Assembly: GCA_020635285.1 (NCBI GenBank)
Contig: JACKAB010000005.1
Location: 496,001 to 560,000 of the forward strand
Direction of reading: 5' to 3'
Length of the DNA stretch: 64,000 bases
Source: Ignavibacteriales bacterium
Lineage (GTDB): Bacteria; Bacteroidota; Ignavibacteria; Ignavibacteriales; Melioribacteraceae
The position numbers were made by a program, and so were the translations under genes. The notes below the pieces were generated by a model, which was not told where the DNA came from, ran no database searches, and saw only the letters and a list, made by a program, of their open reading frames with translations. Positions 21,324 through 30,952 of this stretch are shown here, piece by piece. Position 1 is the first letter of the stretch; each line of letters opens with the position of its first letter.

Positions 21324-22371
21324 ATGATTACTTGTAAAGCTATTAGAAATCTGTTTGTAATACTTTTAATTAGTATTAAAATATTTCCTCAACCACTCAA
21401 TGATTTTCCCATTAAGGAAGTCACTTCTAATTTGATATTTTCAGAGGAATTTTTGGAGCTTCTCATGCCAGTACTATAGTTGAAGTTGATTCTGGTAAAT
21501 TTATTGTAGCTTGGTTTGCAGGCACTTACGAAGGTGCAAATGATGTTTGCATTTGGGCTTCAAAGTTTAATGGAAATGATTGGAGTGAACCAAATAAGAT
21601 AGCCTCTGGTATTGATTCAATTGGAAATCAATTGCCATGCTGGAATCCGGTCTTATTAAAAACAGAGAATCAAAAGTTATTTTTATTTTATAAAGTTGGT
21701 TTGAATCCAAGAGAATGGTGGGGAAGAGTTCTAATATCAAATGATTTAGGCAAATCATGGGAGAAACCAGTAAATCTACCAATTGGGTATTTAGGTCCAA
21801 TAAAAAATAAACCAATTCAACTTAGTGATGGTAAAATCCTTTGTCCATCAAGTGTAGAAGAATTAAATGGTAATTGGAAAGTTCACATCGAAATTACTGA
21901 TGAGAATTTATCATATTGGAAAAAAAATGAAATCGATAAAGATTCTATTATAGGAGTTATTCAACCCACAATTATAAATCATTCCAATGAAACTTTGCAA
22001 ATTTTATGTAGAAGTAGACAAAACTCAATATTTGAATCGTGGTCATTTGATAATGGGAAGAGTTGGACAAAATTAAGCAGCACTAATATTCCTAATCCAA
22101 ATTCTGGTTTTGATGCTGTAGCATTAAAAGATGGAAGGTTTTTACTAGTATATAATCCCTTGCTACAGGGTAAGGAATGGTCGAATGGCAGAAACATTTT
22201 AAATGTTGCGATTTCTTCAGATGGAAAAATATGGAAAGATATTTTTCAACTTGAGAACGAGAATAATGGTGAATTCAGTTATCCTCAATAATTCAATCAA
22301 GTGATGGTTCAATAAACATAACTTATACTTACGATAGAAAGTCAATCAAATATACTAAGCTTCTTTTATAG
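21324..22371 (+). CDS. Exported sialidase-fold (BNR repeat) glycosidase-like protein, frameshifted
   Basis: It starts MITCKAIRNLFVILLISI, a signal peptide. The body is a six-bladed beta-propeller of the BNR type: GASHASTIVEVDSGKFIVAW, ISNDLGKSWEKPV, SFDNGKSWTKL and ISSDGKIWKDI are Asp-box-like repeats. Two breaks occur: a T-run at about 21450 (one T short) and the sequence CAATAA at about 22286-22291 (one A short). Correction gives about 349 residues ending at 22371. Proteins of this class are often called exo-alpha-sialidases, but the true substrate is unsure; in pectin contexts relatives act on unusual keto-sugars. It is separate from the neighbouring kinase. Confidence 0.7.
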
Positions 22372-22753
22372 ATTATTTCTAGAATAAATAATTGTATTTA
22401 TTTTACAAATAATTTTAATCTTAATCATAATAATACGAAGAAGACAAATCTTAATTCCTTGTTCGGGGGTAAAAATTTAATTACAAATTTTGCAAAAGTA
22501 ATGCATTAGTTATATAAGGAAAAAATAAAAATGTCTATTGACTTTTTAAATTACGTTAAAAATATAATTGTTATTATATGCATTGGATTTTTTATCATAC
22601 TGTCTTGCAAAATACAGAGAGTACATCATAATTAATCAGAACAAATTTTTGACAAATTTTGGGTTAGCAAAAGACTTGATGCTAATTTATTATCATATGC
22701 AGTAAGTTGTTTACATAAAATGTTGGTTTTAAAATTCATTCAAACGAGAAATA
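22372..22753. other. 382-base gap before TonB receptor 1
   Basis: AT-rich. It holds the short lipoprotein-like frame at 22531 and, at 22497-22508, AGTAATGCATTA, which resembles the 12-bp operator unit described further on but has GC rather than CG at its centre. I see nothing else that can be supported. Confidence 0.45.
22531..22635 (+). CDS. Short lipoprotein-like open frame, possible gene remnant
   Basis: A 34-residue frame, MSIDFLNYVKNIIVIICIGF then FIILSC, with an AAGGA ribosome site about 11 bases upstream and a lipobox-like ending. The same frame stays open beyond the TAA at 22633 to 22761, where it adds a further 42 codons. This could be a small lipoprotein, a decayed longer one, or chance. 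It lies in the 382-base gap before TonB receptor 1. Confidence 0.3.
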   Translation: MSIDFLNYVKNIIVIICIGFFIILSCKIQRVHHN

Positions 22754-25641
22754 ATGCTTAAAAGAAATATAGAACTTAATTTTATCTGGTTTTTATTATT
22801 ATTTTTATTTCAGCTAAATACACTTTCCGCTCAAACTTCAACGTTAAGAGGGACAGTTGTTGACTCAACAACAAATCAAATTTTACCTGGTGCTAATATA
22901 TTATTACTGGGGACACATATTGGAACGGCAAGTGATACCAAAGGAAAATTTATAATTCGAAATATTCCTCCAGGAAAATATAAAATTAGAACAAGTTACA
23001 TTGGATATAAAGAGAATGAGCTTGTACTAAATTTTAGCACAGGACGAGTAATTGAAACTGTAATTAAATTAAATTCGGCTAGTTTGGAAGGTGAGACCGT
23101 AACCGTTATTGGTCAATCTAATAGTCAAATTGAAGCAATAAGTAAGCAACTCTCTTCAGATCAAATTAAAAATGTTGTTTCATTAGAACGCATTCAGAAA
23201 TTGGCAGATGTTAACGCAGCAGACGTTGCTGCAAGATTTCCAGGTGTTTCGCTTATACGCGACGGTGGAGAAGGAGCAGAACTAGTTATCAGAGGTCTTG
23301 CTCCTCAATATAATCAAATTACAATTGATGGAATCCAGCTTCCCCGAACATTGCTGTAAACGGAGAATTTACACAATCTACTTTGGTTGGTGATAGATCT
23401 ACAAATCTAAGTATGATTTCATCAGGCATACTTGGTGGAGTGGAAGTGATTAAATCTATCACGCCAGATATGGATGCTGCAGTCTTTGGAGGAGTAGTTA
23501 ATTTTGAATTGAAGAAAGCTGCATTCGATAGCTCGAACTCTCCATCTTTTGAACTGATTACAAAGGGAGGTTATAATGAATTAAAAAATAATTATAATAA
23601 TTATAGATTATCGGGAACGTATCAACAACGTTTTTTTTTACAGAGGCTTGGATTTTTTCTTGAGGGTTCTATAGAAAAGAGAAACCCTGGTGGTAATTTT
23701 TTGGATGCAAATTATGTTCTGACTGATAAACTTAATGGTGATTTGGGAACACCGGATATCACTAATGTAAATTTAGGCGATTATATTAGTGAAAACGAAA
23801 GAGTGCAATTGACCTCTGTGTTAGACTATAAATATTCAACTGGCGAAATTGGATTTAAAAATCTTTTCTCCTTCTATGATATTAAAAGGGTATCAAGAGG
23901 GGAATCAATAAATCAGAACGGTATAGTTTTTGGCGCCACCGACACTCGTGATAAATTGAATTCAAGTGTTAACATTTTTAGTGTTAAGCAGGAAGTTCCA
24001 TTTTTTAATGTTGATCTAAAAATTGCACATGCTTATTCTGAAAGTTTATCTCCAAAAAATTTATCCATTGCGTTTAATCAAAGATTTAGGTTTGGAGATT
24101 TTTCAAAACTAACTCCTAAAGCTGTTGCATCTTTGGCTGTCCCAAATGAATTTGCTAGATATGGTGGAATTTCTGATAATTCAACCTTTGTTAAAGATAG
24201 GGCATTAACTGCAGTTGTTGATTTTAAATCTAATTATTTTGTTTCAAAATTATTTACTGCTAATATAAAATTTGGCGGTATGTTTCAATACCGTAAACGC
24301 TCATATGATTATAATCTATGGTCCGGACCTGCATCAACTCCATCAATTTCAATTTCCCAAATTTTGCAGAGCTACCATGGAGATCAGGTTGAAAATTACA
24401 GTTCAGTAATTAGAAACTTTATTGATAATGATTATTCATTCGGAAATTTTTTTAATGGGGAGTATTCAATTTCTTATCCGATAGATATAGATCTTTTAAA
24501 CTTAATTTATGATAAATACTGGACACCCGAACTTACAAAAAGGGATCAATTTCAATCAACCGTCTTTGATTATAATGGGACCGAGGATAAAAGTGCAGCG
24601 TATTTTATGACAAAGATTAATTTTAATGATTTTGTAACTTTTTTACCCGGTGTGCGGTATCAAAATCTTACTACAACTTACTTAGGTTATAGGATAGAAA
24701 AAACTTTGCCCGAAAATTATCTTTACAAAATTGCCACTAAAACTGAAACTCATGGATACTTATTACCAATGCTCCATTTGATTTATAAACCACTCTCATG
24801 GTTTCAGATTCATTTTGCATATACTAATACATTAAATTATCCGCCTTATTCTGCAATAGTACCAAGTTATACAATTGATTTAACTTCTATTGACTATAAC
24901 AATTTTAATTTAAATCCAGCAACTTCAGAAAATTATGATCTGGTCTTTTCATTTTTTAATAATGAAATAGGATTGTTATCATTAAACGGGTTCAAAAAAA
25001 GAATTAAAGATTTGGTGTTTTCGAGTCAAACTTTTGTATCAGACTTAAGCCCTTATCCAGATTTACCGCAAAGACATCAATTATATACTTTTAATACTTA
25101 TATTAATAACCCAATTCCGATTGATGTTTGGGGAATTGAAACAGAATGGCAGACTCATTTCTGGTATTTACCTCAACCGTTTTCCTGGATTGAATTTAGT
25201 ATCAATTATTCGCATATATTTTCTCAAGCTTCCTATCCAAAGGGTGAGCTTTTTTATGATTATAAGGAGGACGGTTCATATAAAGTAATTATACTTAATC
25301 CATTTTATAAATCAAGACTTTTGAACCAGCCAAATGATATTTTAAATTCTTCAATAGGGATTGACTATAAAGGGTTTTCGGGAAGAGCTTCAGTTGTGTA
25401 TATAAATAATATATTTGAAAAAGCAGACTTCTGGCTGCAGAATAGAGTTGTTTCAGATAAATCAGTGCGTTGGGATATTTCAATTAGGCAAAAACTTCCA
25501 TGGTATAACACACAAATTTTCTTCGATCTAATTAATATTACAGGTGAAGACGAAATCAGTCTTAACGAAAGGACTAATTATCCCGAATCGATATCCAGAT
25601 ATGGGATGTTTGGGAATTTTGGCTTTGGAATAAAATTCTAG
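22754..25641 (+). CDS. TonB-dependent outer-membrane receptor 1, one frameshift
   Basis: About 962 residues after correction. A signal peptide ends at LSAQTS, followed by a carboxypeptidase-D-like regulatory domain (STLRGTVVDSTTNQILPGAN..., about 25-110), the plug (ERIQKLADVNAADVAARFPGVSLIRDGGEGA) and a 22-strand beta-barrel ending in aromatic-rich strands (GMFGNFGFGIKF). The break is in the C-run around 23341-23344: one more C gives QLPPNIAVNGEF and rejoins the frame at 23383. It probably imports oligosaccharides released by the nearby exported enzymes. No SusD-like gene follows. The gene ends in a strong hairpin terminator. Confidence 0.88.
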
Positions 25642-25673
25642 TCTTACTAAATATAATAGAACTTTAAAACAAA

Positions 25674-25706
25674 AAAGCCTTATAACTTGTTTAGTTATAA
25701 GGCTTT
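25674..25706. terminator. Bidirectional rho-independent terminator
   Basis: A perfect 14-bp stem (arms 25674-25687 and 25693-25706) with a five-base loop. On the minus strand it is followed by six T, which suits the tRNA-Val gene; on the plus strand it follows TonB receptor 1 by some 30 bases and ends in AAGTTT. Confidence 0.85.
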
Positions 25707-25713
25707 AAGTTTG

Positions 25714-25788
25714 TGGGAACTGTAGGATTTGAACCTACGACCCCCTGCTTGTAAGGCAGGTGCTCTGAACCAACTGAGCTAAGCTCCC
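25714..25788 (-). tRNA. tRNA-Val (anticodon TAC)
   Basis: Read on the minus strand, the acceptor stem GGGAGCT pairs with AGTTCCC (one G-T pair). The D arm is TAGCTCAGTTGGTTCAGAGC, the anticodon stem-loop CTGCCTTACAAGCAGG gives anticodon TAC, and the T arm has GTTCGAATC. The discriminator is A, and the CCA end is not encoded. Length is 75 bases. It is followed by the hairpin terminator. Confidence 0.95.
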
Positions 25789-25848
25789 AGTATTTTCTAA
25801 TAAAATTTAGATCATAAAATTAAATTATATTACTTAATGATGCAACAA

Positions 25849-27141
25849 CTATTTTTTAATTTTTAGCGAAAGTAGCAATAAAATAGAACAAATTACAAAC
25901 ATTACTATTCCCGCAAAAACATAATCTCCTTGTAAATGGAAAAGCAGGCTAAATAAGTATGGACCAATTGCACTACCTGCAACAATCCAACTCATGCTGT
26001 ATCCGCTAATTTCGCCGAGATGCTTTGTCCCGTAAAATCTTGGCCAGCTGACTGAGGAGATTACTCCAAATAAACCTCCCGCAATTCCGTTACCCAAAAT
26101 TATTAAGTAAAGAGGAATGCCTTCTGATAAAAATATTAATCCAATCATTGATATCAGATTGCCAAATAATTGAGCAATTAGTAAATATTTTAATCTAATA
26201 ATATCTGCTAAATAACCCCCACCAATTTGAAATATAACAGCAATTACTGAGACTGGAAGAAAAATTAAAATCGCATCTTCGCGGCCTAATCCGGCCTTTG
26301 TAAAAATATCAACAATATTAAACGTCAAAGCCGTAATGTATAATCCTTGTAAGGCCAATGTCAAATTAAATATCCAAAAGTTGTAAGTTACTCTTGCCTC
26401 ACTTAAAGTGTAGTTTTTATCTGCGTGAAATTTGGGAGCAGTTTTTCTTTTAATAATTATTTCTCGACCATCCGGTATCAATCCAAATTGTTCTGGGTTA
26501 TCTCGGAAAGTAATAAATGCAAAAATCACAAATATTATTGAAATGAAAATGCCGATATAAAGCCAAGTAGACTGCCATCCAAAATTATTAATTAGATCAT
26601 CAAATATTTTTGGGGAGTAAGAAAATCCGAATGAAATTGCTATACCCATAACTGCACTTGCCATTCCTCTGCGTTTTTCAAACCACTTCATTACCATATT
26701 CTTGGATGCCATTGTCAGCACGCCTTGCCCAAAAAATCTTACAAATAAAAATCCAATAACAAGTAATGTAAAAATTAGAATATTGTTGCTTACTGGAAAA
26801 TTAAACTGGATAATGTAATTGTTTATTGATGTTAAAGAAGATAGATAAATTAGTGCAAGACCCAAAAAGAAGCCTGCCAGCATTGAGGTAACACGAGAAC
26901 CGAATCTATCATAAAATTTTCCGGCATAAGTAAGAATAAACGAACTTAACAAAGTTCCAATTAAATATGCTAGACTTAAACTTTCTCGAGAAATGTTTAA
27001 ATCCCTAATTAAGAAATCTGTAAAAACAGAAATACCAACTGTTTGTCCTGGGACACTTAACATAACACCAATTGTTCCGCTCAACAGAACCACATAGCCG
27101 TAAAAGAAAGGGAATTTTGTTATTAGTGAATTGTTTTTCAT
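25849..27141 (-). CDS. Major facilitator superfamily transporter
   Basis: 430 residues with about twelve hydrophobic helices. The first part, PFFYGYVVLLSGTIGVMLSV, and the loop AGKFYDRFGSRVTSM (a DRxGxR-like MFS signature between helices 2 and 3) identify the superfamily. A second loop at WFEKRRGMASAVMG is also characteristic. The oxalate/formate antiporter-like branch is plausible. The substrate cannot be read from the sequence. The gene lies between the tRNA and a divergently transcribed cupin gene, with 173 bases of shared upstream sequence. The start ATG is at 27141. Confidence 0.85.
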   Translation of the reverse strand: MKNNSLITKFPFFYGYVVLLSGTIGVMLSVPGQTVGISVFTDFLIRDLNISRESLSLAYLIGTLLSSFILTYAGKFYDRFGSRVTSMLAGFFLGLALIYLSSLTSINNYIIQFNFPVSNNILIFTLLVIGFLFVRFFGQGVLTMASKNMVMKWFEKRRGMASAVMGIAISFGFSYSPKIFDDLINNFGWQSTWLYIGIFISIIFVIFAFITFRDNPEQFGLIPDGREIIIKRKTAPKFHADKNYTLSEARVTYNFWIFNLTLALQGLYITALTFNIVDIFTKAGLGREDAILIFLPVSVIAVIFQIGGGYLADIIRLKYLLIAQLFGNLISMIGLIFLSEGIPLYLIILGNGIAGGLFGVISSVSWPRFYGTKHLGEISGYSMSWIVAGSAIGPYLFSLLFHLQGDYVFAGIVMFVICSILLLLSLKIKK

Positions 27142-27314
27142 AATATTATTAAAAATGTAAGCGGTAAACTTAAAGATAAAATCTTACATAATTATTTTTG
27201 ATTACTTTGTCATAGTAAAAAAATAATTCGTGATGTTTAAAATGAGTTTGTAATTTTGGAATAAACGACTTATTTTTAAGTTATCAATAAAGTTAACGAT
27301 TAAGCTGGAGTCAT

Positions 27315-27758
27315 ATGAAAACTACATTTCTTTTTTATCTCTTATTTGTTCTTTCTTTATCTGCACAAGTTGAAGTAACAGATGGAAATCCTATCGATTC
27401 AGATTCAACAAAATTTACAATAGAAAATTGTGTCAATCAATTTAACATTGAGGATACAGTTGGAACCAAGGTTGGTTACCAATATTGGTTTGTTGATAAA
27501 AATTTTCTTGATGGAAGAACTTTGAAAATGAGCGTGGTGGAACCGCATTCTGCCACTCACGCGCCTCATTCACATCAAGAAGATGAATTTTTCTTCGTGC
27601 TTGAAGGTACTGCTGAGTTTATACTTAATGGTGAAACCACAACGGGTACAGCATATTCCAGTTTTTATTGTCCGCCATATTCCACACACGGAATAAGAAA
27701 TGTTGGTGATACAGATTTGAAATATCTGGTAATAAAGAAATATATAATGGATAAATAA
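27315..27758 (+). CDS. Exported cupin-domain protein
   Basis: 147 residues with a short signal peptide (MKTTFLFYLLFVLSLSAQ). A single cupin barrel follows with metal ligands in HAPHSHQEDEFFFVLEG and the second motif CPPYSTHGIRNVG. It precedes the PL10 lyase gene by about 46 bases. A KdgF-like role in handling 4,5-unsaturated uronates is possible because no other KdgF candidate is in the window, but KdgF is normally cytoplasmic and this protein is exported. The general cupin assignment is firm; the role is not. Confidence 0.75.
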   Translation: MKTTFLFYLLFVLSLSAQVEVTDGNPIDSDSTKFTIENCVNQFNIEDTVGTKVGYQYWFVDKNFLDGRTLKMSVVEPHSATHAPHSHQEDEFFFVLEGTAEFILNGETTTGTAYSSFYCPPYSTHGIRNVGDTDLKYLVIKKYIMDK

Positions 27759-27804
27759 AACATTATTCCAAATATTTGTAAAAATAATATTGAGACTATT
27801 CGAT

Positions 27805-28962
27805 ATGAACAAAACAGATTTTAGTTTTTACTTTTTAAAATTCTTTTTAGCAATCTTCTTTATTTTGTTTATTAATAAAAATTTTGCCCAACCTGATATT
27901 ACACGATTTTATGACAGCGCTCATCATTGGTATGATATACATGATGAAGATAGAGCTATTGATCCTCTTCCTAATCAACAAAAATATAGAAGCACCGAAT
28001 TTGAATATATGGCAGATAATATTTTGTTGTTTCAAAAGGATAATGGGGGATGGACTAAAAATTATGACATGCAAGCCGCTCTTACTTCAGAACAAAAGGA
28101 AAAAATAATTACTGATAAAAGTAATCTAAACACTACTTTTGATAATGGCGCGACCCACTCACAATTAACTTACTTGGCTGAAGTTTATACCATTCTTAAA
28201 AATGAAAAATATAAAACTGCTTTCTTAAAAGGTTTGGATTTTGTTTTCAGTTCTCAGTATGGTAATGGTGGCTGGCCTCAATTTTATCCTGATACAAGTG
28301 GTTATAGAAAATATATAACATTCAATGATGATGCTATGAATGGTGTTATGGAATTACTTTTTAAGATAGTTTATAATAATTCAGATTATACATTTGTGCC
28401 CGAAGATTATAGAGGAAAAGCTAAAGTTTCATTTGAAAAGGGAATTGATTGCATTTTGAATTGTCAAATTGTTGAAGATGGGAAAACGACTGTTTGGTGC
28501 CAACAGCATGATAATATAACTTTGAAACCACAGAACGCAAGAACATTTGAACCTGCTGCAATCTGCAACATGGAAAGCGCTAACATAGTTTTATTCCTAA
28601 TGAAAATTCCAAATCCAAGTGAGAGAATTAAAAAATCAATTAATAACGCAATAAAATGGTTCGAAGAATCTGCTATTCATGGTTTAAGAGTTCAAGTTGT
28701 TCAAGCGCCTAAAACAGAATTTATTTATCACACATCTAGTTATGATAGAATAGCAATTGAGGATAAAAATGCACCAAGAATTTGGGCGCGATTTTATGAG
28801 TTAAAAACTCACATCCCAATTTTCTGTAACAGAGACGGAATTATAGTTTATTCAATGGAAGAAGTAGAGAGGGAGCGCAGAACTGGTTACGCATGGTATC
28901 ATTATGCACCTGAAGAAGTTTTATTACAATATCCCAAGTGGCAGAAAAAGTGGGAAAAATAA
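27805..28962 (+). CDS. PL10 pectate lyase, exported
   Basis: About 385 residues from ATG 27805; a TTG at 27790 would add five residues. The signal peptide runs to about INKNFAQ. PL10 hallmarks are NILLFQKDNGGWTKNYDM, TTFDNGATHSQLTYLAEVY, QYGNGGWPQFYPDTSGYR, FNDDAMNGVM and, near the C-terminus, IEDKNAPRIWARFYEL with the Arg expected to act as base. The enzyme cuts de-esterified polygalacturonate by beta-elimination. No T9SS sorting domain is present, so it is probably periplasmic. Upstream cupin and downstream esterases and lyases fit pectin use. Confidence 0.92.
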   Translation: MNKTDFSFYFLKFFLAIFFILFINKNFAQPDITRFYDSAHHWYDIHDEDRAIDPLPNQQKYRSTEFEYMADNILLFQKDNGGWTKNYDMQAALTSEQKEKIITDKSNLNTTFDNGATHSQLTYLAEVYTILKNEKYKTAFLKGLDFVFSSQYGNGGWPQFYPDTSGYRKYITFNDDAMNGVMELLFKIVYNNSDYTFVPEDYRGKAKVSFEKGIDCILNCQIVEDGKTTVWCQQHDNITLKPQNARTFEPAAICNMESANIVLFLMKIPNPSERIKKSINNAIKWFEESAIHGLRVQVVQAPKTEFIYHTSSYDRIAIEDKNAPRIWARFYELKTHIPIFCNRDGIIVYSMEEVERERRTGYAWYHYAPEEVLLQYPKWQKKWEK

Positions 28963-29015
28963 TCAATTTTCATTTATAATAAGTACAATAGGTTTTACAA
29001 AACCTAAATAAATTC

Positions 29016-30488
29016 TTAATGTACTACTAAAACTTTTTTTGTAAACAATTTTTTGCCAATATTTACATTTATAAAGTAAGTACCGCTCGCAGCTCTGTTT
29101 GGTTGCCAAATAACGCTATGCAAACCCTCATTAAAATTTAAATTCTTAAAACTGGCAACTTCTTGTCCAAATACATTATATACATAAACATTCAAGTCTG
29201 AATTATCTTTTAGATAAAATTGGATCTTTGTTGAAGATGAAACAGGATTTGGTAATGCAGTTATGTATTCCACTTCCGCATTTATTTCTGTACTTTCTTT
29301 TTCCTTAACAGAGGTGCTCAAATCAACACCACGCTTAATGGCATCAATTGCGCCTTTATCGACTACTGATCCATTATTACGGTTAAATAAGGCCATTCCA
29401 TTTACTCCACTATAACCATTATCCCAATAAATTGGAATCATTCCAAAGCGAATTGCTGCATTCGCAATATACTGGTAATAATATTCTCTAGATGCAATGT
29501 GCAATGCAAGATCTTCTCCTGAAAGTGATGTCCGTTTGATCGCAGAATATTCGCCAAGAATTACTGGAATATTTTTATCAACAAACTTGGTTTTCATTGA
29601 TTTAAAATATGTTTCAATGGCAGTTTCTTCTCCCCAAGTAGCATTGCGAGTTGTATTATTAGTTGAATGAAAGTCTTTACCCCAAAAATAAAACATCTTT
29701 CCCCAACTTTCGTCTTTTTCTAATCCGCAAAAATTCCATGGTGTATAATAGTGTATTTCAACCATCAGGTGATCTTCCAAACTGTCTGAAGGCAATGTGG
29801 TCATCAATTTATTTGTTTTATCAATATCTGTTGATGGACCTTGGATAACCAAAACACGCGAGCTATTGTTTCCGCCAGATGCACGGACCGCATCAATGAA
29901 TGTTTGATGATATGAAAGAAGAACCGACATTTGCGTGGCATTATCAACCTTTGGCTCGTTAGCACTTGCAAACAAAAGATGCTCATCATAATCTTTGAAG
30001 TAATTCGCTATTTGAGTCCAGTATGCTTGCTGTTTTTTATTTACTGCATCTTGCATTGCTGCAGTTACATTATTCTCAAGCCAACCGCCATCCCAATGAA
30101 CATTTATAATAACGTACATCTGATTATTGTAACAATAATCAATAACCTCGTTAACACGTGCAAGCCAATTTTGATCAATTTCCAAATTAGTTTGATTTGC
30201 ATGGCTATCCCAAGAACATGGAATTCGAACAGTATTAAAACCAGCATTTTTAACAGAATCAATTAAAATTTGAGAAACCACTGGATTACCCCAACCAGTT
30301 TCTCCTCCTGGTACTTCAAGTGAATTCCCAATATTCCAACCGAATGTCATTTTACTAGCAATTTCAGTAGCTGTTGGTAATTGAGAAAAAATTTGACTAT
30401 TGATACAAAGGCTTAAGAAGAAAATAAAGTATTTCTTCTCAATAAAAATCCTTTTAAGTGATTTAGTAAAATAAAAATTAGTTGACAC
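29016..30488 (-). CDS. GH5 endoglucanase-like with T9SS C-terminal sorting domain
   Basis: 490 residues starting at GTG 30488 with no closer ATG; the signal peptide ends about SQIFSQ. The catalytic domain starts MTFGWNIGNSLE, typical of GH5 endo-beta-glucanases or xyloglucanases, with acid/base Glu178 in ASANEPK and nucleophile Glu313 in VILGEYSA. The last 85 or so residues (ITALPNPVSSSTKIQFY..., VYNVFGQEVASF, SGTYFINVNIG) form a type A sorting domain for type IX secretion. It should act at the cell surface on beta-glucan or xyloglucan. It converges with the PL10 gene. Confidence 0.9.
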   Translation of the reverse strand: MSTNFYFTKSLKRIFIEKKYFIFFLSLCINSQIFSQLPTATEIASKMTFGWNIGNSLEVPGGETGWGNPVVSQILIDSVKNAGFNTVRIPCSWDSHANQTNLEIDQNWLARVNEVIDYCYNNQMYVIINVHWDGGWLENNVTAAMQDAVNKKQQAYWTQIANYFKDYDEHLLFASANEPKVDNATQMSVLLSYHQTFIDAVRASGGNNSSRVLVIQGPSTDIDKTNKLMTTLPSDSLEDHLMVEIHYYTPWNFCGLEKDESWGKMFYFWGKDFHSTNNTTRNATWGEETAIETYFKSMKTKFVDKNIPVILGEYSAIKRTSLSGEDLALHIASREYYYQYIANAAIRFGMIPIYWDNGYSGVNGMALFNRNNGSVVDKGAIDAIKRGVDLSTSVKEKESTEINAEVEYITALPNPVSSSTKIQFYLKDNSDLNVYVYNVFGQEVASFKNLNFNEGLHSVIWQPNRAASGTYFINVNIGKKLFTKKVLVVH

Positions 30489-30533
30489 TTTTTTCCCTAA
30501 AATTAATTTTGGTTAATTTTTAGATTAAGCTAA

Positions 30534-30929
30534 TTATAATTCAATATCCATCATAGGAACACCTCTTTGGCAAAGCTGTAAAGGAACTCCAAAGGGATCT
30601 CTTAACATTACTAAGTGCGATCCATCTTCAGGTTTTAGTTCTTCCACAAATTTGGCACCAGCGGACAATAATTTATTTTTAATTTCCTCAGCGTTTTTAA
30701 CCATAAAAGCAAAATGAAATTCCAGCGGATGTTTTGAGCTAAAATCAATTATTTGCGCACTTTCATTTTTGTAAATCTCAATTGCTAGTCTGCCGGTTTT
30801 ATCAGCAAGAAAATGTGCAAAAGGGGATTGAGTACTTCCTTTAACAATTTTCATTTCCAAATTTTTAACATACCAGTTTGCAGCCTCAATTGGTTTTTCA
30901 ACATTTAAAGCAAAGTGTTCGAATATCAT
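30534..30929 (-). CDS. VOC (glyoxalase/bleomycin resistance) superfamily protein
   Basis: 131 residues, cytoplasmic, with the paired beta-alpha-beta-beta-beta units of the VOC fold: MIFEHFALNVEKPIEAANWY and FHFAFMVKNAEEIKNKL, with metal-type residues in DGSHLVMLRDPFGVPLQL. It lies between the GH5 gene and CE8, on their strand. Substrate unknown; a sugar lactone or aldehyde is conceivable, but nothing in the sequence says so. Confidence 0.7.
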   Translation of the reverse strand: MIFEHFALNVEKPIEAANWYVKNLEMKIVKGSTQSPFAHFLADKTGRLAIEIYKNESAQIIDFSSKHPLEFHFAFMVKNAEEIKNKLLSAGAKFVEELKPEDGSHLVMLRDPFGVPLQLCQRGVPMMDIEL

Positions 30930-30952
30930 TTTATTCCTCTATAATTTATTAA

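Noticed and set aside
25714..25788. tRNA-Val as a possible integration site bounding a genomic island
   Set aside because: No integrase, no direct repeat of the tRNA end and no change of gene style on either side are visible.
28989..29006. Palindrome TAGGTTTTACAAAACCTA between PL10 and GH5 as terminator
   Set aside because: The loop is only two bases and there is no T-run on either strand, so terminator function is not supported.
29931..30266. 111-codon plus-strand open frame opposite the GH5 gene
   Set aside because: It overlaps the conserved catalytic part of GH5 and encodes low-complexity hydrophobic sequence.
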